A DNA stretch of 11,195 nucleotides from positions 313,895 to 325,089 of the forward strand of contig MU646546.1 of the NCBI GenBank assembly GCA_026770585.1, in the 5' to 3' direction. The stretch is from Baffinella frigidus (taxonomy: Eukaryota; Cryptophyceae; Cryptomonadales; Baffinellaceae). How positions within the stretch are numbered: the first letter of the stretch is position 1; each line of letters opens with the position of its first letter. Under the pieces are notes generated by a model that saw nothing but the letters and a program-made list of their open reading frames with translations, did no database searches and was not told the DNA's origin. The translations under genes were made by a program, and so were the position numbers. Shown here piece after piece: positions 1 through 5,573 of this stretch.

Positions 1-138
1 GTTGAGCGCTGCCGCTGGCACTGAAAACGAAACTGATCGCGCCCGTGTGCTTGCAGGTTGGACAACATGGCGTGCAGTGGCAGCGAAGCGACCCTCGGCG
101 ACTGCGGCCACAACTCCTGGGGTATGCCCCGCGCTCCT
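1..138. other. No recognisable feature
   Basis: GC-rich sequence with short overlapping open frames in several phases. None has a recognisable domain or codon pattern. Nothing here can be supported as a gene or a repeat from this window alone. Confidence 0.5.
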
Positions 139-295
139 CACAGCGGGCTACCAAGGCATTTTCGGTCCAAATCGGGCCGAATTTTCGTTACCTGATCCGT
201 AGAAACCCTCCCTATGCCCCTACGGATTGCCTACCGTAGGGTCCCTAGATCTTATCGCTTATGGGTTATTCAAAATCTCTTGGAAGTCTGCTGTG
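139..295 (+). repeat. Family H MITE-like element, complete copy (H1)
   Basis: The ends are imperfect inverted repeats of about 27 bp: CACAGCGGGCTACCAAGGCA on the left, and on the right a sequence whose reverse complement begins CACAGCAGACTTCCAAGAGA. The interior carries CCCTATG, a run around CCTACGGATTGCCTACCGTAGG, and TTATCGCTTATGGGTTATTC. Related copies occur at 9584-9719 and about 9958-10077, so this is a dispersed family. It has no coding capacity, and a length of 157 bp fits a non-autonomous DNA transposon. No clear target-site duplication is visible. Confidence 0.7.
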
Positions 296-384
296 CGGCC
301 TGACGCCCCGCGAGGTTCTGAACGCATGACTCTGAACCTCGACCCAGGCGCGTGCCACCCTCTGTTGGAACTGGTGGCAGTGTT

Positions 385-578
385 GTACAGTGGACCTACC
401 CTAACACATACCCGTCGGGGCCGGACTGATTGAGTATGTGTGGTGGGTAGGTATGCGTTATGGTGTCCACCCTTCAGACATACTTCCTTGCAGGGGGAAA
501 TCGGGGGCCGGCCGAAGGAGCATGTGTGGAGGGTAAGTATGTGTTACGGTAGCCTGTGTTAGGGTAGGTGGACTGTAC
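385..578. repeat. Inverted-repeat element with 24-bp ends
   Basis: The left end 385-408 (GTACAGTGGACCTACCCTAA...) and the right end 555-578 are reverse complements except at two positions. The interior holds a direct repeat, near 433-467 and 521-552, of the type ATGTGTGG-GGGTA-GTATG. Both flanks carry related sequence, CTGTTGGAACTGGTGGCA on the left and CTGTTGGAACTG...GGTGGCACTGTT on the right. The element is therefore bracketed by an imperfect direct repeat of about 20 bp. It is non-coding, and only one copy is seen in the window. Confidence 0.55.
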
Positions 579-833
579 TGTTGGAACTGCCGGAACTGGT
601 GGCACTGTTGGAAGCGGCGCCACTGGGCGAGTGAGTTGAGTTACGCTGAACGCGTGCTCCTCACACCCCGTGCGCTGCTGAACACAACCCGTGGGACCTC
701 ATCCCAGGCGCGTGGAACTCACAGTTTCAAGCCAAGCACCTGGACCCATGAGTTACGCTGAACACGAGAGCCCCCGGCAGGCAACCACAACTGCGCGCAC
801 AGCGAGGACGCGGGCGTGTGCTGCGGCGCCTAA
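579..833. other. Intergenic stretch with short direct repeats
   Basis: No gene is visible. GAGTTACGCTGAAC occurs twice (about 635 and 749), and CCCAGGCGCGTG near 704 echoes the same word near 344. These look like decayed duplications. GAGGACGCGGGCGT near 804 recurs near 2302. Confidence 0.4.
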
Positions 834-926
834 TCATGCCAAAAGCTAACGCCGGCGAGGTACTTACCGCCTGAGGATTGCCTACGGTAGGTAGGGGGTC
901 TCCTACGACTTTATAATTGTTTTACA
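834..926 (-). repeat. Family G short element (G1)
   Basis: The reverse complement matches 3066-3155. The shared blocks, in order, are AAAAGCTAACGCC, the CCTACGGTAGG palindrome (881-891 here) and CTCCTACGAC. The element is 93 bp and is bracketed by a perfect 10-bp direct repeat, CGGCGCCTAA (824-833 and 927-936), which may be a target-site duplication. The boundaries are approximate because only two copies are available. It is non-coding. Confidence 0.55.
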
Positions 927-970
927 CGGCGCCTAAGTGCGCCCCGCGCGATATTGACTTCCCCGCGAAC

Positions 971-1158
971 GGTACCTAGCTCTGTCCCAGTTCTGGGCTC
1001 GTAGATAAGAGTGCCCCCCCCCAGATTTCACAGGTTGGGGCAAAATTCACCTCTGAAATTTCGGGGGGAGGGGGGGTTGGGGCAAAATTCACCTCTGAAA
1101 TTTCGGGGGGACACTCTGTCTACGAGCCCAAATTGAACTGGGACCGAGCTAGGGTACC
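971..1158. repeat. Inverted-repeat element E with internal 42-bp tandem duplication
   Basis: The arms 971-1013 and 1111-1158 are imperfect inverted repeats running from GGTACC through TAGCTC-GTCCCAGTT, GGGCTCGTAG and AGAGTG. TA dinucleotides sit at both extremities, compatible with TA-targeted insertion. The middle carries two 36-bp copies of GGTTGGGGCAAAATTCACCT plus following bases, at 1033-1068 and 1075-1110 (period 42). Poly-C and poly-G runs adjoin the copies. It is non-coding. Confidence 0.65.
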
Positions 1159-1267
1159 CTGCTTCTCGATCTTGTATGTTTCCTTCATCTCAGCGCGCCT
1201 CTCTTCCTGAGGTTGCACCAATCCACCAACCCATTTTCGGCGATCCGTAAGGTGGTGAGGGTTGCAC

Positions 1268-1389
1268 TACAGGGGCACCTCGCTCATAATAAACCGCCCC
1301 CCCCCATAGGACCACCGTAGGGCCCTAGGCATAGGCCTACTGTAGGGTCCTAGAGGGGTGCGGTTTCTTATGAGCGAGGTACCCCTGTA
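1268..1389 (-). mobile_element. Family A palindromic MITE, copy A1
   Basis: It is 122 bp including flanking TA dinucleotides. The terminal inverted repeat is CAGGGGYACCTCGCTCAT followed by an AAACCGC-type word and a poly-C run. The interior contains CCTACTGTAGG (1336-1346) and GGGCCCTAGG, in the opposite orientation to the other three copies. Almost the whole element can fold into one hairpin. TA on both sides and the lack of coding capacity suggest a non-autonomous element mobilised by a Tc1/mariner-type transposase; that is inference from the target site. A paralogous site without the element is at 1969-2014. Confidence 0.8.
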
Positions 1390-1496
1390 CCTCCACTGTC
1401 CTGCAAAGCAAGATTATCGGTGTCCCGTGAGTGGCGATATCCTCACACGCTGCTACTCTGGCCCATACGTAGGTGCCCACGACCCTTAGAGGGTCA

Positions 1497-1621
1497 TACA
1501 GGGGTACCTCGCTCATAAGAAACCGCACCCCCCTAGGACCCTACAGTAGGCCTATGCCTAGGGCCCTGTGGTGGTCTTAGGGGGGGCGCAGTTTCTTTTC
1601 AGTGAGCGAGGTACCCCTGTA
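1497..1621 (+). mobile_element. Family A palindromic MITE, copy A2
   Basis: It has the same terminal inverted repeat as A1, flanked by TA on both sides (1497-1498, 1620-1621). The interior is CCTAGGACC, CCTACAGTAGG (1540-1550), then GGGCCCTGTGGTGGTC. The right arm has a short extra insertion (CTTTTCAGTGAGC against CTTATGAGC). It lies 107 bp after A1 in opposite orientation, so the pair could itself form a larger inverted structure. Confidence 0.82.
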
Positions 1622-1642
1622 CACGACCCGCTCGACACTTTA

Positions 1643-1817
1643 ATAGTTTTCTAGGCCTTAATTAAGAAGAAAGGGCTCCAATTCCCTGGTACAAATTTCA
1701 TGGACAAGACACTAAAACACCATTATAAACCACATTTCGGGTCTTGTCCAACATCTAGTACAAAATTTGTACCAGGGCTTGGAGCCCTTTCTTCTTAATT
1801 AAGGCAGGGAAAACTAT
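1643..1817. repeat. Long palindromic element C1
   Basis: The arms of about 55 bp (1643-1698 and 1763-1817) are near-perfect inverted repeats. They contain CCTTAATTAAGAAGAAAGGG and CTCCAA, ending in CTGGTACAAATTT. A nested stem GGACAAGAC (1702-1710) with GTCTTGTCC (1741-1749) continues the palindrome towards a short loop. The left flank GACACTTTA-ATAG and the right flank CTAT-GAACTT are also found at C2 (6230-6390), whose arms are different. It is more AT-rich than its surroundings and non-coding. Confidence 0.75.
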
Positions 1818-1818
1818 G

Positions 1819-1833
1819 AACTTGAGGGATACC
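1819..1833 (-). repeat. Solo family B terminus
   Basis: AACTTGAGGGATAC is the reverse complement of the family B terminal repeat (GTATCCCTCAAGT). It stands about 50 bp from the B1 end at 1883 and points the other way. No matching left partner is seen upstream, where C1 abuts it, so it looks like a truncated end. Confidence 0.45.
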
Positions 1834-1882
1834 CGGCGGGCGAAGCGATAAGCGCTGATTCTCTTCGTATTTTTGGCAACCC

Positions 1883-1940
1883 GTATCCCTTAAGTGCCCA
1901 GTAGGCTCATATGCCCTACGGTAGGGCCCTAGGACCTGCC
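1883..1940 (+). repeat. Family B element, truncated copy (B1)
   Basis: It begins with the terminal repeat GTATCCCTTAAGTGCCCAGT, then a TAGGCTCATATGC segment, CCTACGGTAGG (1915-1925) and GGGCCCTAGGACCTGCC. This matches the reverse complement of 2731-2839 and 7023-7097. The distal terminal repeat is absent; the sequence continues into TATGAGCGAG, which resembles a family A terminus. It is non-coding. Confidence 0.6.
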
Positions 1941-1968
1941 TATGAGCGAGTTATGGTGAATATGGATA

Positions 1969-2014
1969 GTGGTGAGGGTTGCACTCCCTCTTCTTTTCTG
2001 CGAAGCAAGAATCT
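1969..2014 (+). other. Paralogous empty site for MITE A1
   Basis: GTGGTGAGGGTTGCAC is followed by TC, then CCTCTTCTTTTCTGCGAAGC. The sequence flanking A1 reads GTGGTGAGGGTTGCAC-TA [element] TA-CCTCCACTGTCCTGCAAAGC. The two loci align on both sides of the insertion and differ by A1 plus one TA. This is a related-to-empty-site comparison within the window and supports the proposed A1 boundaries. Confidence 0.6.
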
Positions 2015-2192
2015 CGCTAGAAGGAGGGTGAAGCGAGAAGCGCTGATTCTGAGAGGACGCGATGGGACTCACCCTTGGAGCCCTTTCCCCCGGAGGCGGG
2101 CCCGTCCAGGACCCGGTTGTCACACTGATTCGCTCCGTGTGCGCAGCTGCGGGTGCCGTCGGCTTCTCACCACTTGGAGAGGCGCTGTGGGA
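2015..2192. other. No recognisable gene
   Basis: GAAGCGAGAAGCGCTGATTCT near 2032 repeats a similar string near 1840. Overlapping open frames on both strands reflect GC-rich low-stop composition, and one begins inside a MITE terminus. No domain is recognisable. Confidence 0.4.
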
Positions 2193-2290
2193 TAGGCCCG
2201 CCTCGGGATGGAAATACCCGCCTCGGGATGGACAGGCCCGCCTCGGATGGACAGGCCCGCCTCGGGATGGACACGCCCACCTTGGGACGA
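2193..2290 (+). repeat. 20-bp minisatellite, five units
   Basis: Five head-to-tail units of 19-20 bp with consensus CAGGCCCGCCTCGGGATGGA lie at 2193, 2213, 2233, 2252 and 2272. The third unit has a one-base deletion, and the last is the most diverged. The period is not a multiple of three across the array, so a repetitive protein is unlikely. Confidence 0.85.
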
Positions 2291-2547
2291 GCGAACAAGT
2301 GAGGACGCGGGCGTCTGCTGTACGTACCCCTACATGTGTGTAGAATGGCAGGGCCCAGGACACGTTACGGAGTACAGGGAACGCACGTGTCGATTTCTGG
2401 TTTCTGTGTGAGTCGTGCCATGCGTCTCTGCCCGCGCCCCTGTACATGGAGATGATGGGCGAGCTGTGGAGAGTCAAGTGTTTTGCAGTGCAGTGTAGTA
2501 TCTTCCCTGTCACTCCCGCGCCCACTCTTCTGTGTCCTGTGCGTGCG
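2291..2547. other. No recognisable feature
   Basis: Unique-looking sequence between the minisatellite and MITE A3. No palindrome, repeat or gene could be supported. Confidence 0.4.
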
Positions 2548-2673
2548 TACATGGGTACCTCGCTCATGAGAAAGCGCCCCCCCCCCCTAGGAACCTACAG
2601 TAGGCCTATTGCCTAAGGCCCTATGGTGATCCTCGGGGGGGTGGCAGTTTCTTGTGAGCGAGGTACCCCTGTG
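2548..2673 (+). mobile_element. Family A palindromic MITE, copy A3
   Basis: The termini match A2 with one change (CATGGGTACC on the left), and the right flanking dinucleotide is TG instead of TA, which looks like mutation after insertion. The interior has CCTACAGTAGG (2594-2604) and a diverged GCCTAAGGCCCTATGGTGAT. It is in the same orientation as A2. Confidence 0.78.
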
Positions 2674-2730
2674 CCTCGCGGGGGGCACACAGTTGCCGCG
2701 GAGTGACTCCGCAAGGATCCATTCGACTCC

Positions 2731-2839
2731 TGTATCCCTCAAGTGGCCAGGGGGTCAAAATTGACCGCAAACAGGTCCTAGACAGGTCCTAGGGCCCTAC
2801 GGTAGGGCGAATGCGACTACTGGGCACATAAGGGATACA
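2731..2839 (-). repeat. Family B element, most complete copy (B2)
   Basis: The ends TGTATCCCTCAAGTGGCCAG and its imperfect complement CTGGGCACATAAGGGATACA form terminal inverted repeats. The interior begins GTCAAAATTGACCGC and carries a doubled CAGGTCCTAG word, then GGGCCCTACGGTAGGGC (exact core 2796-2806). Length is 109 bp. It is non-coding and serves as the reference copy for B1 and B3. Confidence 0.7.
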
Positions 2840-2879
2840 TGTACATTCACACCACACCGCGCGCCCCCCCACCCACACG

Positions 2880-3003
2880 TACAGGGGTACCTCGCTCATA
2901 AAAAAACGCCTCCCCATAAAACCATTCAGCAGTCCTGTGCCTAGGGCCCTATGGTGGTCATAAAGGGGGGGGGGCGGTTTCTCATGAGCGAGGTACCCCT
3001 GTA
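2880..3003 (+). mobile_element. Family A palindromic MITE, copy A4
   Basis: The terminal repeats are intact and flanked by TA on both sides. The interior is the most diverged of the four copies: the CCTACNGTAGG core has become CATTCAGCAGTCC, while GCCTAGGGCCCTATGGTGGT persists. A run of ten G precedes the right arm. Confidence 0.8.
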
Positions 3004-3023
3004 GCCCATCTCACGCAGGTTTC

Positions 3024-3065
3024 CGTCTGGCAGCGCCCCCCCCACGCGCCGAGCTGCAGAAGGCC
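3024..3065 (+). repeat. Left copy of 42-bp direct repeat bracketing G2
   Basis: CGTCTGGCAGCGCC then a C-rich run, ACGCGC, GAGC and GAAGGCC-type end. It matches 3156-3197 with a few mismatches. The pair flanks element G2 exactly. Confidence 0.7.
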
Positions 3066-3155
3066 TTTTAAAGGCCTTTTGTTTTAAACGTCGTAGGAGG
3101 AGGGGGTGTTCCTACCGTAGGCTAAGGGGTCCGCTGGCGTTAGCTTTTCGCATTA
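3066..3155 (+). repeat. Family G short element (G2)
   Basis: A 90-bp element matching the reverse complement of 834-926: GTCGTAGGAG, CCTACCGTAGG (3111-3121), GGCGTTAGCTTTT. It is bracketed by the 42-bp direct repeats at 3024-3065 and 3156-3197. It starts with TTTTAAAGGCC, which partly repeats the end of the left bracket. It is non-coding. Confidence 0.6.
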
Positions 3156-3197
3156 CGTCTGGCAGCGCCTCCCCCACGCGCTGAGCGGCTGAAGGCC
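3156..3197 (+). repeat. Right copy of 42-bp direct repeat bracketing G2
   Basis: Partner of 3024-3065. It runs almost directly into the next bracketing repeat at 3196-3240. Confidence 0.7.
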
Positions 3198-3240
3198 TGG
3201 CGTGCGATTCCAGCTAGCCCGCCTCGTTCTGCGAGGGGAA
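3196..3240 (+). repeat. Left copy of 45-bp direct repeat
   Basis: CCTGGCGTGCGATTCCAGCT then AGCCCGCCTCGTTCTGCGAG and GGGAA. It is identical to 3365-3409 except at two positions, so the duplication is recent. Confidence 0.85.
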
Positions 3241-3364
3241 CTCACTCTCATCCGGGAACATGTTTAATTTAAAAGAAAATGGACTATCAAACCGGATTCT
3301 GCCCTAATTAAATTTACTTAGGGCCCTAATTAATCTTCTTTTCAACTCCTATGAACACATAGGA
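3241..3364. repeat. AT-rich insert between 45-bp direct repeats
   Basis: This 124-bp segment is clearly more AT-rich than the flanks. It contains two copies of GCCCTAATTAA (3301 and near 3323) and ends in the hairpin TCCTATG-AACA-CATAGGA (3347-3364). No convincing terminal inverted repeat was found. Its position between near-identical direct repeats suggests an insertion, or a tandem duplication followed by insertion. Confidence 0.5.
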
Positions 3365-3409
3365 CCTGGCGTACGATGCCAGCTAGCCCGCCTCGTTCTG
3401 CGAGGGGAA
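3365..3409 (+). repeat. Right copy of 45-bp direct repeat
   Basis: Partner of 3196-3240 with two mismatches in 45 positions. Confidence 0.85.
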
Positions 3410-3513
3410 TGCACACTCCTCAGCACACTAGAATACACAGTCCTTAGCACACTGCATGTGATCCAGCAGTGATGGAATCAGGGACACGCCACAGCGGCTG
3501 CGAAACCACGCGG

Positions 3514-3516
<3 letters not shown>

Positions 3517-3567
<51 letters not shown>
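3517..3567 (+). repeat. (GA)n microsatellite
   Basis: An uninterrupted GA run of 51 bases. The complementary CT run produces serine/leucine open frames on the minus strand that are not genes. Confidence 0.98.
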
Positions 3568-3568
<1 letters not shown>

Positions 3569-3681
3569 ACACTGCGGAGTGAGTGAGCATGACGGAACAC
3601 AGGGTGAAAGGGGGAGCATCCATGCCTGCACACCTCAGGTCGGAGCAGGAGGGCATGATTCTCCAGGACCGGTCAGCGTGT

Positions 3682-3736
3682 CGCTCTACAAAAAGTGGCT
3701 TTACGCAAAGTGGTCGCTGTTGCTTTACAAAAAGTG
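3682..3736 (+). repeat. Short tandem repeat CTTTACAAAAAGTGG, three units
   Basis: CTCTACAAAAAGTGG (3682), CTTTACGCAAAGTGG (3697) and CTTTACAAAAAGTGG (3722) are 15-base units with a 10-base spacer before the last. All three stay in one frame, but no larger coding pattern supports a protein. Confidence 0.7.
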
Positions 3737-3775
3737 GTCCCTTGGAGGGGCTGTGCGGGGAGGGTGCGGGGAGAA

Positions 3776-3807
3776 CCAGCGACGCCATTCTCCTCGTCCT
3801 CCTCACC
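3776..3807 (-). pseudogene. Exon-like acidic segment, short copy
   Basis: On the minus strand this reads ESGEEDEENGVAG, matching the end of the better copies at 3888-3957 and 4121-4233. The three copies differ at AAT/AAC and GTT/GTC, which are synonymous, and at GGC/GCC (Gly/Ala). Here the base pair after the conserved GTTGCTG/GTCGCTG end is GT followed by TCTC, not a strong splice donor. It is probably a duplicated, decayed coding fragment of unknown function. Confidence 0.3.
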
Positions 3808-3887
3808 CGATTCCAAAACCCCGCGGGAGAAGCTGGTCAAACTGTAAAGACACCCTCGGTGAGTGATCCTAGCGAGTGGACCACTTA

Positions 3888-3957
3888 CCAGCAACGGCGT
3901 TCTCCTCGTCCTCGTCGTCCATGGCAGCGAGCACGCCATCTTCATCATCGCGGGCGC
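3888..3957 (-). pseudogene. Exon-like acidic segment with consensus splice donor
   Basis: The minus strand reads DDEDGVLAAMDDEDEENAVAG and then GTAAGT, a consensus eukaryotic 5' splice site, at about 3890-3895. The paralogue at 4121-4233 reads DDEDGGLAAMDDEDEENGVAG but has GTCCCC at the same place. Between the two lies the AT-rich palindrome at 3986-4072. The peptide is low-complexity and acidic, with no identifiable family. Either it is a remnant of a duplicated exon or the frame conservation is fortuitous; I lean weakly to the first. Confidence 0.33.
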
Positions 3958-3985
3958 CACGTGACCAAACATATGAAAATCACCG

Positions 3986-4072
3986 CAATGAATAAATCAT
4001 CAGCTAATTTATTCATTGCAGTAATTTGAATAAATCATCAACTAATTTATAACTTAGTTGATAATTTATTCA
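3986..4072. repeat. Two nested AT-rich palindromes
   Basis: 3986-4018 is a hairpin with arms CAATGAATAAAT and ATTTATTCATTG. 4027-4072 is a second imperfect palindrome, from TGAATAAATCATCAACTAA to its complement TTAGTTGATAATTTATTCA. The right arm of the second also pairs with the left part of the first. This strongly AT-rich block sits in GC-rich surroundings and looks inserted. Confidence 0.75.
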
Positions 4073-4120
4073 TTGGGTGCTCGATCGGCCCCATGTGGGC
4101 GGGGGGGGGGGTGCGGGGGG

Positions 4121-4233
4121 GACCAGCAACGCCATTCTCCTCGTCCTCATCATCCATGGCAGCGAGCCCGCCGTCTTCGTCATCGACTTGCTCACCCCGC
4201 TCAAGTTGTTCCGCACCCTGCAACGAACAACAC
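4121..4233 (-). pseudogene. Exon-like segment QGAEQL...DDEDEENGVAG
   Basis: On the minus strand a T-rich tract ending TTCGTTGCAG precedes GGTGCGG, resembling a 3' splice site. The frame then reads QGAEQLERGEQVDDEDGG and continues LAAMDDEDEENGVAG. It combines the acidic segment seen at 3888-3957 with the QGAEQLGRG segment repeated at 4361-4402, 4547-4583 and 4742-4779, so it may be the most complete copy of the ancestral exon. The donor position is GTCCCC, unlike the GTAAGT of the neighbour. I recognise no protein family. Poly-G at 4099-4108 lies just beyond. Confidence 0.33.
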
Positions 4234-4360
4234 AATTTCATTCCGTCAGAATTTAATGCCGAAAGCTTACGTTAGCGTGCACCTCAAGTCCCTCGTTAAA
4301 GGGGGACTTGTCAGCACTAGGCAGGATGTCCAAACCAGTCTTCGCCATCGAGGGGCGAGA

Positions 4361-4402
4361 AGCCCCGCCCAAGTTGTTCTGCGCCCTGGTAGGAACGAAC
4401 AA
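4361..4402 (-). repeat. QGAEQLGRG repeat, second copy
   Basis: The minus strand reads QGAEQLGRGFSPLDGEDW and reaches a stop shortly after. It is preceded by TTGTTCGTTCCTACCAG, which again looks like a splice acceptor. It is part of a series of four with spacings of about 175, 186 and 195 bp. Confidence 0.45.
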
Positions 4403-4456
4403 CATCATTTCAGGTTGGAACGAACAACATCATTTTGGAACGAACAACATAGTTTC
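4392..4456 (+). repeat. Minisatellite GGAACGAACAACATCATTT, three units
   Basis: Units begin at 4392, 4417 and 4437. A related single copy (CAACGAACAACACAATTTCA) lies at 4221-4240, which ties this array to the larger duplicated unit. Confidence 0.75.
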
Positions 4457-4546
4457 ATTCCTTCGATCTTTTCAGAGCTGATGCGGGTTGCTGGCGGTCG
4501 CGGGAAAGACCTAGGGACCTAGGAATATCATATCGTCATCAACAGG

Positions 4547-4583
4547 CTCACCCCGCCCCAGTTGATCTGCGCCCTGGAGCACC
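4547..4583 (-). repeat. QGAEQLGRG repeat, third copy
   Basis: The minus strand reads QGADQLGRGEPVDDD and ends MIFLGP-stop. Upstream is (GGT)n-like sequence ending CTCCAG. The following CTAGGTCCCTAG block is shared with the fourth copy near 4709. Confidence 0.45.
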
Positions 4584-4741
4584 ACCACCACCACCAGCAA
4601 ACCGTATCAGCTCTGACAACAACCCGCATCGGCTCTGTTTTTGCTTGTCCGAAGGAATACAATTCTTTTCTATTCGTTCGATAGGACCCTACGGTATGAA
4701 AGATCCAGGGACCTAGCAATTTCCTATCGTCGTCGACCGGC

Positions 4742-4779
4742 GACCTGCCCCGCCCGAATTGTTCTGCGCTCTGGTGCAT
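4742..4779 (-). repeat. QGAEQLGRG repeat, fourth copy
   Basis: The minus strand reads QSAEQFGRGRSPVDDDRK and then LLGPW. It stays open through the near-core CCTACGGTATG at 4688-4698. Upstream is GATGCACCAG. Function is unknown. Confidence 0.45.
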
Positions 4780-4811
4780 CACCGGCCTTGTGTTGAGAAC
4801 TCATCCTCGTG

Positions 4812-5046
4812 CAGAGAGAGAGAGAGAGAGCGCGCGCGAGAGAGAAAGAGACAGAGAGAAAGAGTGAGAGAGAGAGAGAGAGTGTGTGTGAGAGAGAGGG
4901 AGATAGAGAGAGGGAGATAGAGAGAGGGAGTGAGAGGGAGGGAGAGAGAGAGAACGCGAGAGACAGAAAGACAGATAAACCGAGAGAGCGAGAGAGAGCG
5001 AGCGACGAAAAGGAAACATAGAGAGAGAGAGAGAGAGAGAGAGAGA
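4812..5046 (+). repeat. GA-rich simple-sequence tract
   Basis: Purine-only or nearly purine-only sequence made of GA, GAGT, GGGAGATAGAGA and GAACGC variants. The segment 4880-4964 shares an irregular pattern with 6628-6712. Long serine/leucine frames on the minus strand come from the repeat and are not genes. Confidence 0.95.
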
Positions 5047-5050
5047 CTCG

Positions 5051-5122
5051 GGACGAGAACGCAAAGCGGGACGCGCGCGGATACCCCGTCCCATTAACCA
5101 CGACATTGTCCGCAAGACGGTG
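5051..5122 (+). repeat. 70-bp duplicated unit, first copy
   Basis: GGACGAGAACGCAAAGCG through ATACCCCGTCCCATTAACCA to GACGGTGTT. The partner is 5268-5340. Both copies follow a simple-sequence tract, so tract and unit were probably duplicated together (period about 218 bp). Confidence 0.8.
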
Positions 5123-5125
5123 TTC

Positions 5126-5149
5126 GAGAGAGAGAGAGGGGGGGGGGAG

Positions 5150-5183
<34 letters not shown>

Positions 5184-5199
5184 CGAGAAACAGAAAGCG
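5126..5199 (+). repeat. GA-rich tract with poly-G
   Basis: GA repeats interrupted by a run of G at about 5138-5147. It continues into AAACAGAAAGCGAAA and then the AC tract. Confidence 0.95.

Positions 5200-5201
<2 letters not shown>

Positions 5202-5256
<55 letters not shown>
5202..5256 (+). repeat. (AC)n microsatellite
   Basis: An uninterrupted AC run of 55 bases. The Cys/Val frames on the complementary strand are artefacts. Confidence 0.98.
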
Positions 5257-5258
<2 letters not shown>

Positions 5259-5267
5259 TAATACCTG

Positions 5268-5340
5268 AGAAGAAAACGCGAAGCGCGAGGCGCGCGCATA
5301 CCCCGTCCCATTCACCACCACATTATCCGCGAGACGGTGC
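5268..5340 (+). repeat. 70-bp duplicated unit, second copy
   Basis: Partner of 5051-5122: GAAAACGCGAAGCGCGAGGC, then ATACCCCGTCCCATTCACCA and GACGGTGC. Differences are scattered substitutions. Confidence 0.8.
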
Positions 5341-5573
5341 TGCCGCGGCCGTGTCCCGTCCTTCCAGAGCACACCCCCCTCCACCTCGTTGCCTGCAGGG
5401 GGGGGGGGGGGTATGTCGAAAAGTGTTGGCTGGTTTCCCACGTTGTTGCCTCAAGCGGTGCAGGTGGGCACGAGGCGAAGCACCGATCAGAGCGTGGGCT
5501 ACATACACGGCTTTGCATCGCGCGCTGCAGGTGAGGACACGCCTTCATGGGGAAGCGCCACTCAGCCCTAGTA
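5341..5573. other. No recognisable gene; contains poly-G14
   Basis: A run of 14 G occupies 5398-5411. A short frame from about 5389 to 5571 has no recognisable domain and begins in the poly-G. Nothing else can be supported. Confidence 0.4.

Noticed and set aside
45-150. Peptide VGQHGVQWQRSD resembling translated primate Alu sequence
   Set aside because: The nucleotide similarity to an Alu is limited to a few short words such as GTGCAGTGGC. The surrounding repeats are not primate-like.
1929-2567. A 212-codon open frame on the minus strand
   Set aside because: It starts in the A3 terminus and runs through the 20-bp minisatellite, with competing open frames on the other strand.
4724-5441. Long Ser/Leu and Cys/Val open frames
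   Set aside because: They are translations of GA and AC microsatellites.
5389-5571. A small 60-codon ORF (MPAGGGGG...)
   Set aside because: It starts in a 14-G run and has no recognisable domain.
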